From Deltaproteobacteria bacterium (GTDB taxonomy: Bacteria; Desulfobacterota; Desulfobulbia; Desulfobulbales; BM004), in NCBI GenBank assembly GCA_020346205.1, contig CP070776.1:756982-774845 (forward strand): 17,864 bases of DNA, written 5' to 3'. The notes under the pieces are model-generated. The model saw only the letters and a list, made by a program, of their open reading frames with translations. It was not told the DNA's origin and searched no databases. A program made the translations under genes and the position numbers. Positions within the stretch are counted from its first letter, which is position 1; each line of letters starts with the position of its first letter. Positions 17,490 to 17,864 of this stretch are shown in pieces.

Positions 17490-17864
17490 ATGCAGGAAAA
17501 AAAGCATACCCTTTCAATAAAAGAAGTTATACCAAAACCATGGTCTCTTTCTGTGGAAAAAACACTTGCTGCATTGGGAATAGACCCGCAGCAGGGAATC
17601 AGTCCAGCGGATGCAGTTAAAAGGACCAGGCAGTATGGCCCCAATGCCTTGCTCGAGGTAAAGCCCCAAGGCACATTGTCCATCTTCATCAATCAGTTTA
17701 AAAACCTCATTGTTCTTTTCCTGGTGGCTGCAGCAATCCTTTCTTTCTCCCTCGGAGATTATGTAGAGGGGCTGGCCATTGTTGCAGTGATATTCATCAA
17801 TGCAACAATCGGTTTCATCACCGAGTTGAAAGGGGTCCGCTCCATTGAAGCACTTCGTAAACTC
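17490..17864 (+). CDS. P-type cation-transporting ATPase (5' part)
   Basis: First 125 residues of a P2-type ATPase, a membrane pump driven by ATP; the frame is open to the window end. Residues 18-62 form the cation ATPase N-terminal domain: WSLSVEKTLAALG, then the hallmark TRQYGPNALLE (46-56). Two membrane helices follow near 72-89 and 92-112, with the conserved spacing LSIFINQFKNLIVLFLVAAAILSF. The catalytic DKTG, the ion-site helices and the ATP domain lie outside the window, so the ion is unknown; a calcium-type (PMCA/SERCA-like) or other P2 pump is most likely by N-terminal form. The ATG at 17490 has only a weak GTAGAG (17475-17480) upstream. Confidence 0.9.
   Translation, partial: MQEKKHTLSIKEVIPKPWSLSVEKTLAALGIDPQQGISPADAVKRTRQYGPNALLEVKPQGTLSIFINQFKNLIVLFLVAAAILSFSLGDYVEGLAIVAVIFINATIGFITELKGVRSIEALRKL

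Overview
The window reads as a chromosomal segment of a Gram-negative, rod-shaped bacterium. It is most like the former Deltaproteobacteria (Desulfobacterota), although no rRNA or lineage marker fixes this. Pointers are the three-gene pnt transhydrogenase, Mpl (a peptidoglycan recycling ligase of Gram-negatives), the mreBCD-mrdA-rodA cluster, and a cysteine-rich two-CW domain that I associate with sulfate-reducing and related bacteria. Base composition looks moderate throughout. I see no insertion sequence, integrase, CRISPR array or phage gene.

Layout. Bases 1-2269 hold the 3' end of pntA, then pntAB and pntB, a proton-translocating NAD(P) transhydrogenase operon closed by a strong intrinsic terminator. 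A 338-base gap with hairpins and a 19-base palindrome leads to an mscS-type mechanosensitive channel (2608-3435). That gene ends in a second terminator whose stem is almost a copy of the first. A clear sigma70-type promoter then precedes a 486-residue protein (3621-5081) that joins an N-terminal two-CW cysteine domain to an extended SDR/epimerase-like NAD(P) domain.

The minus strand from about 7050 down to 5103 carries a promoter, tRNA-Ala(GGC), a conserved-looking 63-residue protein and mpl. Divergent from it, 7222-12800 is the rod-shape cluster mreB, mreC, mreD, mrdA (PBP2) and rodA, which builds the lateral wall. Mpl feeds recycled tripeptide into the same wall precursor pool. A type I GAPDH gene (12896-13906) follows in the same direction.

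Convergent to it, hemH (ferrochelatase) and a 726-residue protein lie in tandem on the minus strand. The large protein joins a GH63-like (mannosyl/glucosylglycerate hydrolase type) glycosidase to a DUF547 domain. A 384-base divergent intergenic region separates hemH from the start of a P-type cation ATPase that runs off the window.

Most of the window is ordinary housekeeping. The parts most worth attention are two unusual fusions (two-CW::SDR at 3621-5081 and GH63-like::DUF547 at 13933-16113) and the structured non-coding DNA around mscS. I did not find a clear new multi-gene system, and say so plainly.
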